Shown one piece after another: positions 43,501-51,870 of a stretch of DNA of 64,000 nucleotides (positions within the stretch are counted from its first letter, which is position 1; every line of letters begins with the position of its first letter). The stretch is from Branchinecta lynchi. Lineage: Eukaryota > Arthropoda > Branchiopoda > Anostraca > Branchinectidae. The stretch spans positions 14,178,518 through 14,242,517 of the forward strand of contig JAKZAP010000022.1 of NCBI GenBank assembly GCA_023053575.1, given 5' to 3'. The position numbers were made by a program, and so were the translations under genes. The notes under the pieces are model-generated. The model saw only the letters and a program-made list of their open reading frames with translations, did not search any database and was not told where the DNA came from.

Positions 43501-44206
43501 AAGACAGCTTATTTTTGTCTGAATTAACTGAATTTGTTACACCCGTGTAAAAACAGTTATGCTTGTTCAGGTAAATTTACTTTCTCGAGTCGTTGGATAA
43601 GTAAGTCACAAAGGGTAGGGTAAAACTTCTTGAAACGTAACTGTACTCTTTCTATAAAGTCGACGTATTTGTCAAAAAAAGGAGTGGACGGAACAGTGAC
43701 CATACTCTACGATGTGCCTCATGGGGGCTTTGAATAGCGTGCCCACTAGAGAATCGTTAATTGGATTCTAAGAGCGTGTTCCACCCTTGTAACAATAGTT
43801 ACTATTAGTTACTATTTCCGTTCCATCCTCACGAAAAGTTACTACGCTGACCGTTCCAACCTTGTCGGAATAGTAACTAATAGTTACTATTTGCTTACCA
43901 TGCTCGGGAGCGTGGTAAGCGTAGTAACTACGCAACTCTGGAACGTGATTGGTCGGATTCGCCCCTGGCGTGAGATCCTGCTGGAAAATAGAAAAATCGT
44001 TCCAGCCTTGACGGCAAAAAGCCAGAATTCGTGACGTCGTGCGTAGTAACTACGGTAAGTAGGATGGAACACGCTCTAAGAGTCGGAGGATGGTTTTCAA
44101 AAGCATGAGCCAACGCGACTTTTTGTCCTGATTTTATTTTCATTTCAGGGTAATAGCAGCTGGTTCCACAAGTTGGAGAAAGGTGGCGCGACCTCCCTTA
44201 GATTGA
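28459..44206 (+). CDS. CSNK1D/E-like: Casein kinase 1 delta/epsilon, 8 coding exons
   Basis: The join 28459-28534, 29994-30104, 32152-32300, 34614-34842, 38379-38549, 40090-40238, 43199-43395, 44149-44206 totals 1140 bases (379 residues plus TGA), with every phase consistent. CK1 delta/epsilon is a Ser/Thr kinase acting in circadian PER phosphorylation, Wnt signalling and vesicle traffic. Residues visible by position are Gly loop GSGSFG (16-21), Lys38, gatekeeper Met82, HRDIKPDN (126-133), DFG (149-151), Arg178, SIH (181-183) in place of the usual SIN, and basic TKRQK (220-224), which in the family binds phosphate and acts as a nuclear signal. The tail after residue 295 is short, Ala/Pro/Val-rich and unlike vertebrate tails (family about 415). 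The start ATG has context AGAATGG and the N-terminus [14 protein letters not shown] is canonical. Confidence 0.97.
28877..29556. mobile_element. Family H foldback, copy 1 (CK1 intron 1)
   Basis: Inverted ends TAGCACCTTTTCAGGCACG and TGCCTGAAATGGGGCTA enclose arms of about 300 bp (GGTGCTAGACATT, GGTACAGTGC, GGCTGAAATTACTAC, AAAGGGCTC). The outer flanks CAGTCTAGTACA and TGTACTAGACTG are also complementary. A second copy at 62987-63661 has the opposite orientation. Confidence 0.85.
29994..30104 (+). CDS. CSNK1D/E-like: CK1 exon 2
   Basis: The acceptor TTTTCAATAG ends at 29993; the donor is GTGAGT. It encodes [20 protein letters not shown] with catalytic Lys38, then [16 protein letters not shown]. 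Confidence 0.97.
30105..32151. other. CK1 intron 2
   Basis: AT-rich intron. It holds an ATT microsatellite near 30510-30535 and a likely LINE or SINE 3' tail ending in (TGAT)n at 31290-31306. It also has a short perfect hairpin at about 31490-31575 (ACAAGTTGT and GAGGATGCAAACC...GGTTTGCATCCTC). No gene is present. Confidence 0.6.
32152..32300 (+). CDS. CSNK1D/E-like: CK1 exon 3
   Basis: The acceptor TTTTCAG ends at 32151; donor GTATGT. It encodes [20 protein letters not shown] (gatekeeper Met82) and [17 protein letters not shown]. Confidence 0.97.
32301..33096. other. CK1 intron 3, left part
   Basis: Contains a short K-like word AACAGCCGAAGCTGT near 32588. Nothing else recognised. Confidence 0.4.
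33097..33845 (-). pseudogene. LINE RNase H and C-terminal fragment
   Basis: On - the pieces read [15 protein letters not shown], then [17 protein letters not shown], then [20 protein letters not shown], followed by a tail ending ...[12 protein letters not shown] and a stop. These are the three RNase H signatures of I-clade/Jockey-type LINEs. Frameshifts are present, some at a long C run (about 33739-33758) and another at 33316-33329. It is non-functional and antisense to CK1 in intron 3. Confidence 0.8.
34300..34524. mobile_element. Family C foldback, copy 2 (CK1 intron 3)
   Basis: Flanked by a 12-bp duplication AATGACGATACA (34288-34299 and 34525-34536). The left end starts TATTCCTTCACTCCAAGCTG and an inner ACGGATACGTCAGCTG is mirrored by CAGCTGACGTACCCGT. 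The hammerhead-like core on + is CTGAAGA 34444-34450, helix II 34451-34471 and GAAA 34472-34475. Confidence 0.85.
34614..34842 (+). CDS. CSNK1D/E-like: CK1 exon 4 (catalytic loop and DFG)
   Basis: The acceptor TCTTTCAG ends at 34613; donor GTGAGT. It encodes [20 protein letters not shown] and [14 protein letters not shown], then [14 protein letters not shown]. The SIH triplet replaces SIN. Confidence 0.97.
34843..35135. other. CK1 intron 4, start
   Basis: Nothing recognised before the family A element. Confidence 0.5.
35136..35420. mobile_element. Family A MITE, copy 4 (CK1 intron 4)
   Basis: Ends AAGCGCGTTCCACCC and GGGTGGAACACGCTC flanked by ACA on both sides; 285 bp. Confidence 0.88.
35425..35575. 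mobile_element. Family I element, copy 2
   Basis: Shares GCAATTCCTGCCCGGATTTT, a CTCACTTCCGTA block and the terminal CGTTCGCGCTTTTATTGGGC with the 12195-12391 copy. It is directly adjacent to family A copy 4. Confidence 0.6.
35576..36984. other. CK1 intron 4, middle
   Basis: Includes an imperfect direct repeat (TTTCATCCATCTCATAGCTTCC near 35716 resembling 35582) and the GATTCGAATCC-type patch at 36055-36215. A (TTAC)n run is at 36877-36895. No gene. Confidence 0.5.
36985..37860. repeat. Family K inverted pair
   Basis: 36985-37215 (-) and 37660-37860 (+) are related in opposite orientation. Shared words are CTGTGATTCACTACCATCG/CTGTCGACGG, GGTTATGTAAATTGTTTCC, AGTCAACGGG/CGGTTGACTT, TTAAAACAGC/GTTGTTTTAAG and TTTGAAAT. 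The spacer of about 440 bases is not recognised. It may be one long foldback element. Confidence 0.55.
37929..38330. mobile_element. Family G foldback, copy 2 (CK1 intron 4)
   Basis: Ends GGGCGTATTCTCGCCATTCC and GGAATGGTGAGAAATACGCC with TTT on both sides. It ends 48 bases before CK1 exon 5. Confidence 0.82.
38379..38549 (+). CDS. CSNK1D/E-like: CK1 exon 5
   Basis: The acceptor CTTTTTAG ends at 38378; donor GTCAGT. It encodes [38 protein letters not shown] and [15 protein letters not shown]. Confidence 0.97.
38637..38830 (-). pseudogene. Possible LINE C-terminal fragment
   Basis: On - the translation contains [20 protein letters not shown] then [12 protein letters not shown] and LAAESTR. 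This resembles the GRPK.RW.D....L tail found at the end of many LINE reverse transcriptases. Part of the sequence (GACCATCGATGTTTCGGTC) is duplicated 30 bases apart. Confidence 0.35.
38831..39599. other. CK1 intron 5, left part
   Basis: Apart from a GGATTCGAATC patch at 39410-39470, nothing is recognised. Confidence 0.45.
39600..40050. mobile_element. Family B MITE, copy 2, with nested C
   Basis: Has the family core (GAAGTCATCCCAAAAGAAAA and TACCAAACTTCTTTC) and the right modules (CCACGGTCGGACCGTA, GATACCACGATGACTGC). It ends near CTGCAAAAACGGG. Interrupted by the family C copy at 39731-39891. Confidence 0.7.
39731..39891 (-). mobile_element. Family C element, monomeric copy 3
   Basis: Flanked by a 9-bp duplication ATGAAAGTA/ATGAAAGTG (39722-39730, 39892-39900) at a known site inside family B. 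It is 161 bp, a single unit without the mirrored arm. On - it carries CAGACGA (one change from CTGACGA), the helix II hairpin, GAAA and GTA before GCTGACG. Confidence 0.82.
40090..40238 (+). CDS. CSNK1D/E-like: CK1 exon 6
   Basis: The acceptor CTGTTTCAG ends at 40089; donor GTAAGT. It encodes [36 protein letters not shown] and [11 protein letters not shown], the end of the kinase domain. Confidence 0.97.
40239..40690. other. CK1 intron 6, start
   Basis: A short K-like segment (ACATAACCAGTATTTCTGACC, 40460 region) and nothing else recognised. Confidence 0.4.
40691..41856 (-). mobile_element. Family D1 element, reverse copy, full length
   Basis: On - it runs from GGGATCCCAAAACGTAAGTG through about seven minisatellite units to GGGATCCCATCGACACC and CTTGCTT. 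About 1.17 kb, in CK1 intron 6, antisense to the gene. Confidence 0.8.
41890..42222 (+). pseudogene. LINE C-terminal tail fragment
   Basis: Open frame reading [58 protein letters not shown] and [20 protein letters not shown], then TGA. This is the conserved tail (N.R......GP..WN.LP) of LINE ORF2. A long A run follows at 42245-42266. 5' truncated. Confidence 0.8.
42267..43198. other. CK1 intron 6, right part
   Basis: Includes a C-rich block at 42579-42600. A reciprocal word pair (AAGGACACCTGAA near 42697 and TTCAGGTGTCCTT near 43124) could mark the ends of an unrecognised element. A family C end fragment (CACGGATACGCCAGCTAGGA) lies at about 42423. No gene recognised. Confidence 0.4.
43199..43395 (+). 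CDS. CSNK1D/E-like: CK1 exon 7 (C-terminal tail)
   Basis: The acceptor TTGCTCCAG ends at 43198; donor GTAAGT; phase 0 in, phase 2 out. It encodes [33 protein letters not shown] and [19 protein letters not shown]. The tail is low complexity and not conserved with vertebrates; the call rests on splice fit. Confidence 0.85.
43772..44076. mobile_element. Family A MITE, copy 5 (CK1 intron 7)
   Basis: Ends GAGCGTGTTCCACCC and GGATGGAACACGCTC flanked by TAA on both sides; 305 bp; inverted relative to copies 1-4. It ends 72 bases before exon 8. Confidence 0.9.
44149..44206 (+). CDS. CSNK1D/E-like: CK1 exon 8 (last 18 residues)
   Basis: The acceptor TTTCATTTCAG ends at 44148. The phase from exon 7 gives [19 protein letters not shown] and TGA. 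The total CDS becomes an exact multiple of three. Confidence 0.78.
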
Positions 44207-47200
44207 TTTCTGAGTGCAATACGAGTGCGAGTGATCTTGTTTAACCCTACATATATGTTTTGTGATCGAAAATCGTCCAATCAACTGTCCACTTTCAATC
44301 TCAATTCTGTGACGACCGTGATGTTTCGTAACATGAATGAAGCGGAAAGACGAAGCTGAAACGCGGAAAATCTTAGTGACAAATGGCTGTAATTGCCCGT
44401 CAGTTCGCGTGTTGGAGATATAGAGACATTATGGACTGACTATTCCTTCAGTCCAAGTTGACGACGAATCATTTCGTAGTGCAAACGAAAGATTTTATGT
44501 TGCCCATTGTTGGGACGACGTTGGCAACGGTCATCTTCGTGTCGTGGCAAAAATATTAACTTACGAAACTTGAAATCCCTCACGGGCTGAAGAGGACCTT
44601 TGGCTACAAAGGTCCAAATAAAATATCGTCTGACCATCAAATGTGTAGTGGGATCTGCAGTATAAGGCGCATAGTGTAGTAGATAGTGCAGAAAGATCCA
44701 ATATTCCTGGATAAACCTGTAAGAGTATGAATGGTTCACGTATTGAAACGACCCCTCGAAGTAGAGAGTTTAGTGGCCCTTTAGACGAAGTTGCGACAGT
44801 TCGAATATTTCCTTATGTGGCACGCTCAGGCCGAAGCAGGGATACGGAGATCCTGTGTAAGAAAAGAGTTAAGATGCAGTAGTTGGTTCATATTATAAGC
44901 GTCTCCACATAGTTCTGGCGGATTGGAATATTAGTGTGATGGAAAGCTCTGGCGAGCTATCGATACGTGCTGGTGATTCAGAAGAAGTATCAGTGATGTA
45001 TGTTCGAGTAAAACGCATGTTCAGCATGGGTCAGTTGGATTACGTGAAAGTGAGAATAACTCCCCGGAAATGATAATTACATCAGTTGTATATCTACTGA
45101 GTGGTAGTGCTGATCGAGTTCAAAGTGAGGCAGAGTGTAGTGAGGGTAGAAGGGTCGAGTGAGACTGGAGTGGTGCAGCATCGTTCGACAGGTCCAAGTC
45201 GTTACAGTGACACGAATGAGTGTCTTGCTTTGGTCGTGTTCCACGGTAATTACGATGATGATAAAAGGAGGAGCCAGCTATTGCTAGGGTAGTTATTATC
45301 CTATCTGTAACCAAAAGAATAACAGTTGGGACAGGCGATACCCTGACAGGTATTCCTGCTGATTTTTGACAGTGAAAAACGGATACACCAGCTGAATTTG
45401 ATTATAGCTGGTGTATCCGCTTGCACTGTCAAATATGATTCGCAGTCAGCTTGGGCTGAAGAAATATTTACTCAGCTGGTACATAGACGGGATCAGTGAT
45501 AGTGCTCAGGATCGTCACAACTAATTTTAACGTCGTAACTCTTGCGGAATAGAAATGACAATAGAATGCGACGATTGTAAGTGATAAATCCGTAGAACGC
45601 AGCCTTTGTATACCACCGAATCTTGTCTCGACCTGCAAAATGGATATTGTGAGTTGTAGGGCCGTTGAATGGAAATCTTGAGAATATGAACTCACAGAAA
45701 AAATATGTGTTTTTTTTTATAACCAATTTGTGTGAGATGCCCAAGTTTAATGTTACGGAGAAGTTCCCGCATTGGTATCCAAAGGATCTAGGTAGCACCG
45801 TTACTTCCATTTATACTGAGCCAGTCTAGATATATTTTGCAGCTTGAGATTTTTTACCATCTCAAAAGGGTGTGCCATTGAATTTGGTTCAGCGCTGCAT
45901 TTGAACTGAAAGGAAGTTGCGTCTTAAGTACCCTTGCAACTCCGGGGTCGTATTGGTTTGGGAGTGAGACATTTGCATTTGCTCTTCGGCGTCACCACGG
46001 CATGCCGCTGGGTCTCTTTACTGTTAAGCTGTTACACTCAGATCAAGCACTTCAGATAAGACTCATTTCCGGGTGGTGTGAGGGATTACATGAAAATGTT
46101 ATAGTAATAAGTTTACGAACCGAAAGGCCACATTTCTAACAGTTTAAAAAGGAGAACGAAAAATAGAGAGGTTTCGAACAGTAGCGTAATGGGATTTCTA
46201 GAACCACACAAAGTCGGCAACTCGCAGGAATTTCTTCTCAAATAAGTATGTTAAAAATTAAACTATCTTAAATCTATTAAAAATCAATTGTTTTAGACCC
46301 CCCCCCCCCCCCGTCCATGTACGCTGCTTGTCTCGTCTCGTGGATTATGTATTCGTGCCATGGTCCCTACTTCTAACATACGCAACTGGGTTCAACCTCC
46401 CCGACCCCTAATTAAATCTTTTCTCAAATAACTCGAGTTTTATTCTTAAATAGTGAGGCATTAGTCTGTTCGTATATTTCACTCTATTTTGCGTCGGTGG
46501 ACGAAAGAAAACCTCTCTTTTTTCTTAAATAAGCTATTTCCTCCACCAGAGGGTCCCCCCTCGAACATACGCTACTGGGTTCCAGACACAATATAATTAA
46601 AATCTTTTGTCCAATTACTGAACTTTCATTCTTAAAGAGTAAGGCAATTATGCTCATAGACTTCATGCTATTGCGTCTGGGAAGGCAAAACCAAGATTCG
46701 TTCCAGACCTTAGCGATTGTTGACTGTTTGCGTTCCAGGCTTCTGATTTCGAATCTAGGCTCCGCCCCACCAACAATTTCTGTTCCAGCGCTTAACGATT
46801 GTTAACTATTTTGTAACGATGGTTGGTGAGCATCGTGGGAAAATATAACAATTGTTTAGAATTCGGGAAGTTAACGATCGTTAAAGTTGCAGTTCGCTCG
46901 GCCCCGAAATATAGTTGACGATTGTTAACAATTGTTGAGTTTCTGGAAAGCAACCCAAACCTCCCTTTTCTCTTAAATAATCCATTTCAAGAACTTCCCG
47001 ATCTGTGTCTGCAGGATGAACCGTTTTGCCGGTTCCTCAAGTCACCATGATAGTTCCGTGGTAGATCTTAGCTTCGTGTCCGTTGTTCTAGTTCTACTGT
47101 TTCAAAGCCGCCTTACTGACGTGTACATTGCTTGATTGTGTTTTGGCCGTTGTGATAGGCCGCTTAAACTCATCTTCCTGTAATTCGGAGGTTTCGCATT

Positions 47201-47623
47201 TGGTAGCCACGTGCTGTTTTTACGTAAACATTTATCAGACTTGTTAATTTATTGTCAACGCAACCTCAAACAGATAGTTGAGACCCAAGAGAGAAAATGC
47301 AGCTAATTTTGTCCAACAGCTGAAGTTAGAAGACATTTTTCTGTTTGCATTTCTGGCGTAAGCATTTGGGCTCAAAATTTGATTGTTATTTTATGGGTTG
47401 TTTGAATAACAAGCAACTAGAACCAGTCATGCACATATCCTCAGTTTTTGGCACAATGCTCTCCTGTCGGTGTGTGCTCATTAACAATTTATTTTGTTTT
47501 TTTTACTTGTGAGCCGCTTTTTGCATAACAGCGGAGTATGAGTTAAAAACACAAAGTAAAATACACTTGTTAAAACACTAAACAAAACAATGTAAATAAA
47601 CATGACTACATTCTTTTCATATA
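44207..47623. other. Intergenic region downstream of CK1
   Basis: AAATAAAATA at about 44624 could serve as a poly(A) signal for CK1. It lies inside a family C-like segment (44437-44660). A compact family C hairpin lies at 45370-45470 (GGATACACCAGCTG...AGCTGGTGTATCC). A C run occurs at 46299-46312 and a SINE-like A-rich unit at 47488-47600. The rest is unrecognised. Confidence 0.5.
44437..44660 (+). mobile_element. Family C-like unit with covarying hairpin, copy 5
   Basis: Starts TATTCCTTCAGTCCAAGTTG, like copy 2. At 44587-44593 it has CTGAAGA followed by a perfect 8-bp hairpin GGACCTTT/AAAGGTCC (44594-44615), but AAAT in place of GAAA. The hairpin sequence differs from other copies while pairing is kept. 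Confidence 0.6.
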
Positions 47624-47902
47624 GAGCGTGTTCCACCCTTCTAACAATAGTTACTATATCCGTTCCATCTTCACGAAAAGTTACTACCGTTCCAACCTTG
47701 TCGGAATAGTAACTAATAGTTACTATTTGATTACCATGCTCGGGAGCGTAGTAACTACGCATCTCTGTAAGGTGGTTGGTCGGGTTCGCCCCTCGCGTGA
47801 GATCCTGCTGGAAAATAGAAAAATCGTTCAAGCCTGATGGCAAAAAGCCAGAATTCGTGACGTCATGCGTAGTAACTACGGTAAGTATGGTGGAACACGC
47901 TC
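47624..47902. mobile_element. Family A MITE, copy 6
   Basis: Ends GAGCGTGTTCCACCC and GGTGGAACACGCTC flanked by ATA on both sides; 279 bp. Confidence 0.9.
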
Positions 47903-48727
47903 ATAGTTTAATGTGAACTCTTATTTTGGGGCACCGTGCCCCTGCAGCAAGGGCACAGTTTAGTCGGAAATGGAATTCGGCCGGAATCCGGCAAAACCTG
48001 GAAATTCGGTAGAAGTTAAAGTTGATTCAGAAGTCATGTAAAGCTTTGTTTTAAGGGCAATTTTTCATGCTAAATGCATATCTGTTTCCAAAACAAGTTT
48101 TCATCCCGGATTTTCAATTCAAACCATTATGTGGTTACTGTGTCCTTACGTCAACGCTTTGTGCAACAGTGGATGAGCACCGAGCATGCCCTGGCGTTGG
48201 AGCGCGGTGCCCAAAAAAATTTGTGATTTGTGCATGACTGACGAGGTCCACATAAAATTAACCAAAAAACTTCCTTGGCATGAGATTCTGTATCATGTTT
48301 GATTGCACGATGTCAGTTCCACAGGAACCGCAGCTTCTTGGGCTGAAGGAATATATGAACTTGGATTTGATTTCGTCTTTTTCGCTTTTGGACGCGGGGT
48401 GACACATTCCCACGTTACGTCCTCAAAAGTTACGACTATATAGCCTATGCTTTGCTTTTTTTAAGGAAATGGGCAACGCAAAAAAAGAGAATGAATGAGT
48501 GTGCGTCGCATAGTGTGGTTTCGTGTTTTAGTGTTTATAATCGAAGCGAGTTCTGTTGTTTTCTTCGGCCTTTTCTTCACTTTTTGATTTTCGAGAGTGT
48601 CACTATTTTGTACTGAGCGGTTAGATGAGGTAATTAAAGTCAAGCGCTATTACTAAATAGGTTTTGGAAAGAAAATGACTACTGCAGTAACATGTTTGGT
48701 CGTGTTAATGGACCCGCCGTACTTATA
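47903..48727. other. Intergenic, one D1-like scrap
   Basis: Words typical of D1 units (GGAATCCGGCAAAACC, near 47980) and a family C left-end motif (CTTGGGCTGAAGGAATAT, near 48338). No gene. Confidence 0.45.
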
Positions 48728-50213
48728 GAGACATTAGTTGCGTTTTTGGGATCCCAAAACGTAAGTGGAGGGATACCGATGACATCGCAAAAGTTGTCCG
48801 TTCGTCCGTCCGTAAGCACGATAACTCTCGAAGGGAATGAGATATTTTGATGAAACTTGGTGTGGCGATTCGTTGGGTCAAGAGTAAGGTCGAGTTCGAA
48901 GATGAGCGGTGGAGGTTTAAATTAAAGGGCAAGCAAAATATTTGTAAACAGCTAATGGGACAGCCGACTATGGTGTAAGAATAGATGGTGAAAACCATTT
49001 TCTCGCCGGACGAGTAGTTCGCCCGGAATCCGGCCAAAACCGGAAAGTTTGTTAAAAGTAAAACTTCTATTTGAAGTTGATTGGATGTTCGATTTAGGTG
49101 TAAGAAGACATGCTGAACACGATGGTGAAACCCATTTTTGGGATCCCAAAACGTAAGTGGAGGGATACCTGTGACATTGCAAAAGTTGTCCGTCCGTCTG
49201 TCAGCACGATAACTCTCGAAGGGAATGAGATATTGTGATGAAACTTGGTGTGAAGATTCTTTGGGTCAAGTGTAAGATCAAATTCGTAGATGGGCCCTGT
49301 AACCCTACATTTAGGGGTGGGGGAGGGGGTTCAAATTAAAGGACAAACAAAATATTTTTAAACAGCTAATGTGATAGTCGATTATAAGGTAAGAAGACAT
49401 GCTGAACACGATGGTGAAAACCATTTCCTCACAGGACAAGTAGTTCGTCCGGAATCCGGCAAAACCGGAAAGTTCGTTAAAAGTTTCAGTTGAAGTTGGT
49501 TACACGTTCGATTTAGGGGTAAGAAGACATGCTGACCACGATGGTGAAAACCATTTCCTCGCAGGACAAGTAGTTTGTCCGGAATCCGGCAAAACCGGAA
49601 AGTTGGTTAAAAGTAAAAGTTTATCTGAAGTTTATTAGATGTTTGATTGGGGGGTAAGAAGACATGCTGAACACGATGATGATAACCATTTTTGCCGGAC
49701 AAGTCGTTCGTCCGGAATCTGCAAAAACCGGAAAGATGGTTAAAATTATAAGTTTTATTTGAAGTTGATTAGATGACTGATTTGGGGGTAAAAACGCATG
49801 CTGAAGACTTACACGAAAAGCATTTTCTACCCGGACAAATAGTTTGCCCGGAATTGGTCCAGAACCGGAAAATTCCTTAAAAGCAAAAGTTTTGTCTGAA
49901 GTTGATTAGATGACAGATTTAGGGCTAAGGAGACGCTGAGTCTGTATATGACATTCACTTTTCACCCGGACATATAATTTGTCCGGAATCCGGTTGAAAC
50001 CGGAAATGTTTTTGCAAGTTTTATTTGAAGTTGATTATATGTCCTTTATAGGGATAAGGAGATACGCTGAATTCGTTTCTGAGTTTTCTTTTTCTGCTGG
50101 ACAAGTAGTTCGCTCGGAATTTGGCAGAAGTGAAGCAGGAAGTTTCGGTCAGTATCGTCAAAATAGATATGCCTGATAAAGGTATATCTGAACTTTCTTT
50201 TTTTATGGCACTT

Positions 50214-51870
50214 GAGCTTACTCAAGTGCCATATAGCGATTGTAATTTCTGTCCGTCAGTCGGTCTGTCGGTCCCGGTTTTGCTAGTTCGGGCACTTCCA
50301 GATAAGCTAGGACGATGAAACTTGGCAGGCATATCAGGGACCGGACCAGCTCAACTTAAAATTAATCATTTCTTCAATCCGACTTTCCCCGGATCCGGGA
50401 GTCCGGAAACTATAAAGCGAAAAGTAGCAAAAAAAAGGGCTGCCCGAGTGCGGGAGCGAACCAGGAACCTCTGAGTTATAAGCCCAACGCTCTACTAACT
50501 GAGCCACGAGTCCATGTATGAGAGAGCGAATGCGGGAGCACAAAGAAACTGGATAATCTAAATAAATTACATTGTTAGGATAATGGAACTTGTCAGGAAT
50601 ATTGGATGTATTAGGGAGCGTATGCGGGAGTATATATTGTTAAAAGATTGACGACCTGATTAACCTGGACATAGTCAAGAAACATAAATAATAGTTTGGG
50701 CACTTCCACGCAAGCTAGGACGATGAAACTTCGCAGGCATATCAGGGACCCGACCAGACTAAGTTGGAAATAGTCACTTGCCCGATCCGACCATCGTGGG
50801 GGAGGGGGCGGAATCCGGAAAATAGGGACATTCATCACTTTCGAACGGGTGATCGGATCTTAATGAAACTTGATATCTGGAAAGATCTCGTGTCTCAGAT
50901 GTCTCATTTCGAGTCCGGACCGGATCCGATGAATCTTGGGGGTGGGTCTTGAGGGGAGTGGAGGGACGGGGAATCCGGAAAAATTTGGAAAAATTAAATA
51001 TTTTCAGCTTACGAACGGGTCGTCGGATCTTAACGAAACTTGGTAGATGGAAGGACCTCATGTCTCAGACGCCGGTGACATTGGGGGGAGTTGGAAGGGG
51101 AAACCGGAAATCTTGAAAAACGCTCAGAGTGGAGAGATCCGGATGAAACTTGGTAGAAAGAACAAGCACAAGTCCTAGATACCTGACTGACATAACCGGA
51201 ACGGATCCGCTCACTTTGGGGGAGTTGGGGGGGGGAGTCCTAATTTCTAGTGATCCCGCGAGTTCGATGCTTCCTGATGTGCTAGGACAATGAAAATTGG
51301 CAAGCATGCCAAGGACCCGACCAGATTAAATAGGAAATAGTCACTTCCCCGATCTGACCATCTGGGGGGGGGGGGGGGTGGAGGGACGGGGAAGCCAAAA
51401 TTGAGGTATTTTTAACTTGCGAACGGTTGGTCGGATCTTGATGAAAGTTGATATTTAGCATGACCTCGTGTCTCAGACGTCCCACTTTAAATCCGGACCG
51501 GATCCGATGTCACTGGGGGGGGGGGGAGCTGGTGGAGGGAACCAGAAATCTTGACAAACGCTTAGAGTGCAGCGATCGGGATGGAACTTATTCGGCCACG
51601 GTAGGTGGAGATAGAGTGAGTACCGGAAATCGTGTAGCACGTCTAGGGATCAAACAAATGAATTTATTGGGATGAAAGTTTGAACAGTCATGTGCATTTG
51701 CTGCAGACAATCGAGACGATGCCGGAACTGCTCAGAAATGATTGAAACTAAATATCCTATTTCTATTTCCGAACCGCATTTTTGGATGGCGGGTGTATTT
51801 TGTGAGGTTCTCATCTACTTTCTTGTACAGCCTACTCGTACAAGTGCCATATGAGCTCGTAGCTCTTGTT
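50214..51870 (+). mobile_element. Family D2 element, copy 2, nested in D1
   Basis: 5' hairpin ATGGCACTTGAG/CTCAAGTGCCAT and 3' end CAAGTGCCATATGAGCTCGT then AGCTCTTGTT. Contains a tRNA-derived insertion near 50440-50513. Confidence 0.8.
50440..50513 (-). repeat. tRNA-derived SINE head (Ile-UAU-like)
   Basis: On - the sequence has A-box-like TGGCTCAGTTAGTAGAGC, an anticodon arm TTGGG-CTTATAA-CTCAG (anticodon TAT) and B-box-like GGTTCGCTCCC. D and anticodon stems pair, but the T stem and acceptor do not pair well, so a SINE or tRNA pseudogene is more likely than a working tRNA. Confidence 0.6.

Noticed and set aside
44440..44739. 99-codon frame on - downstream of CK1
   Set aside because: It overlaps a family C-like unit and has no protein family resemblance.
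48745..50200. Regular repeats in D1 considered as a CRISPR array
   Set aside because: Units are over 100 bp, diverged, without short constant repeats and unique spacers, and the context is an animal genome.
50334..50543. Frame on - with LVAQLVERW
   Set aside because: This is the familiar conceptual translation of a tRNA sequence, not a protein.
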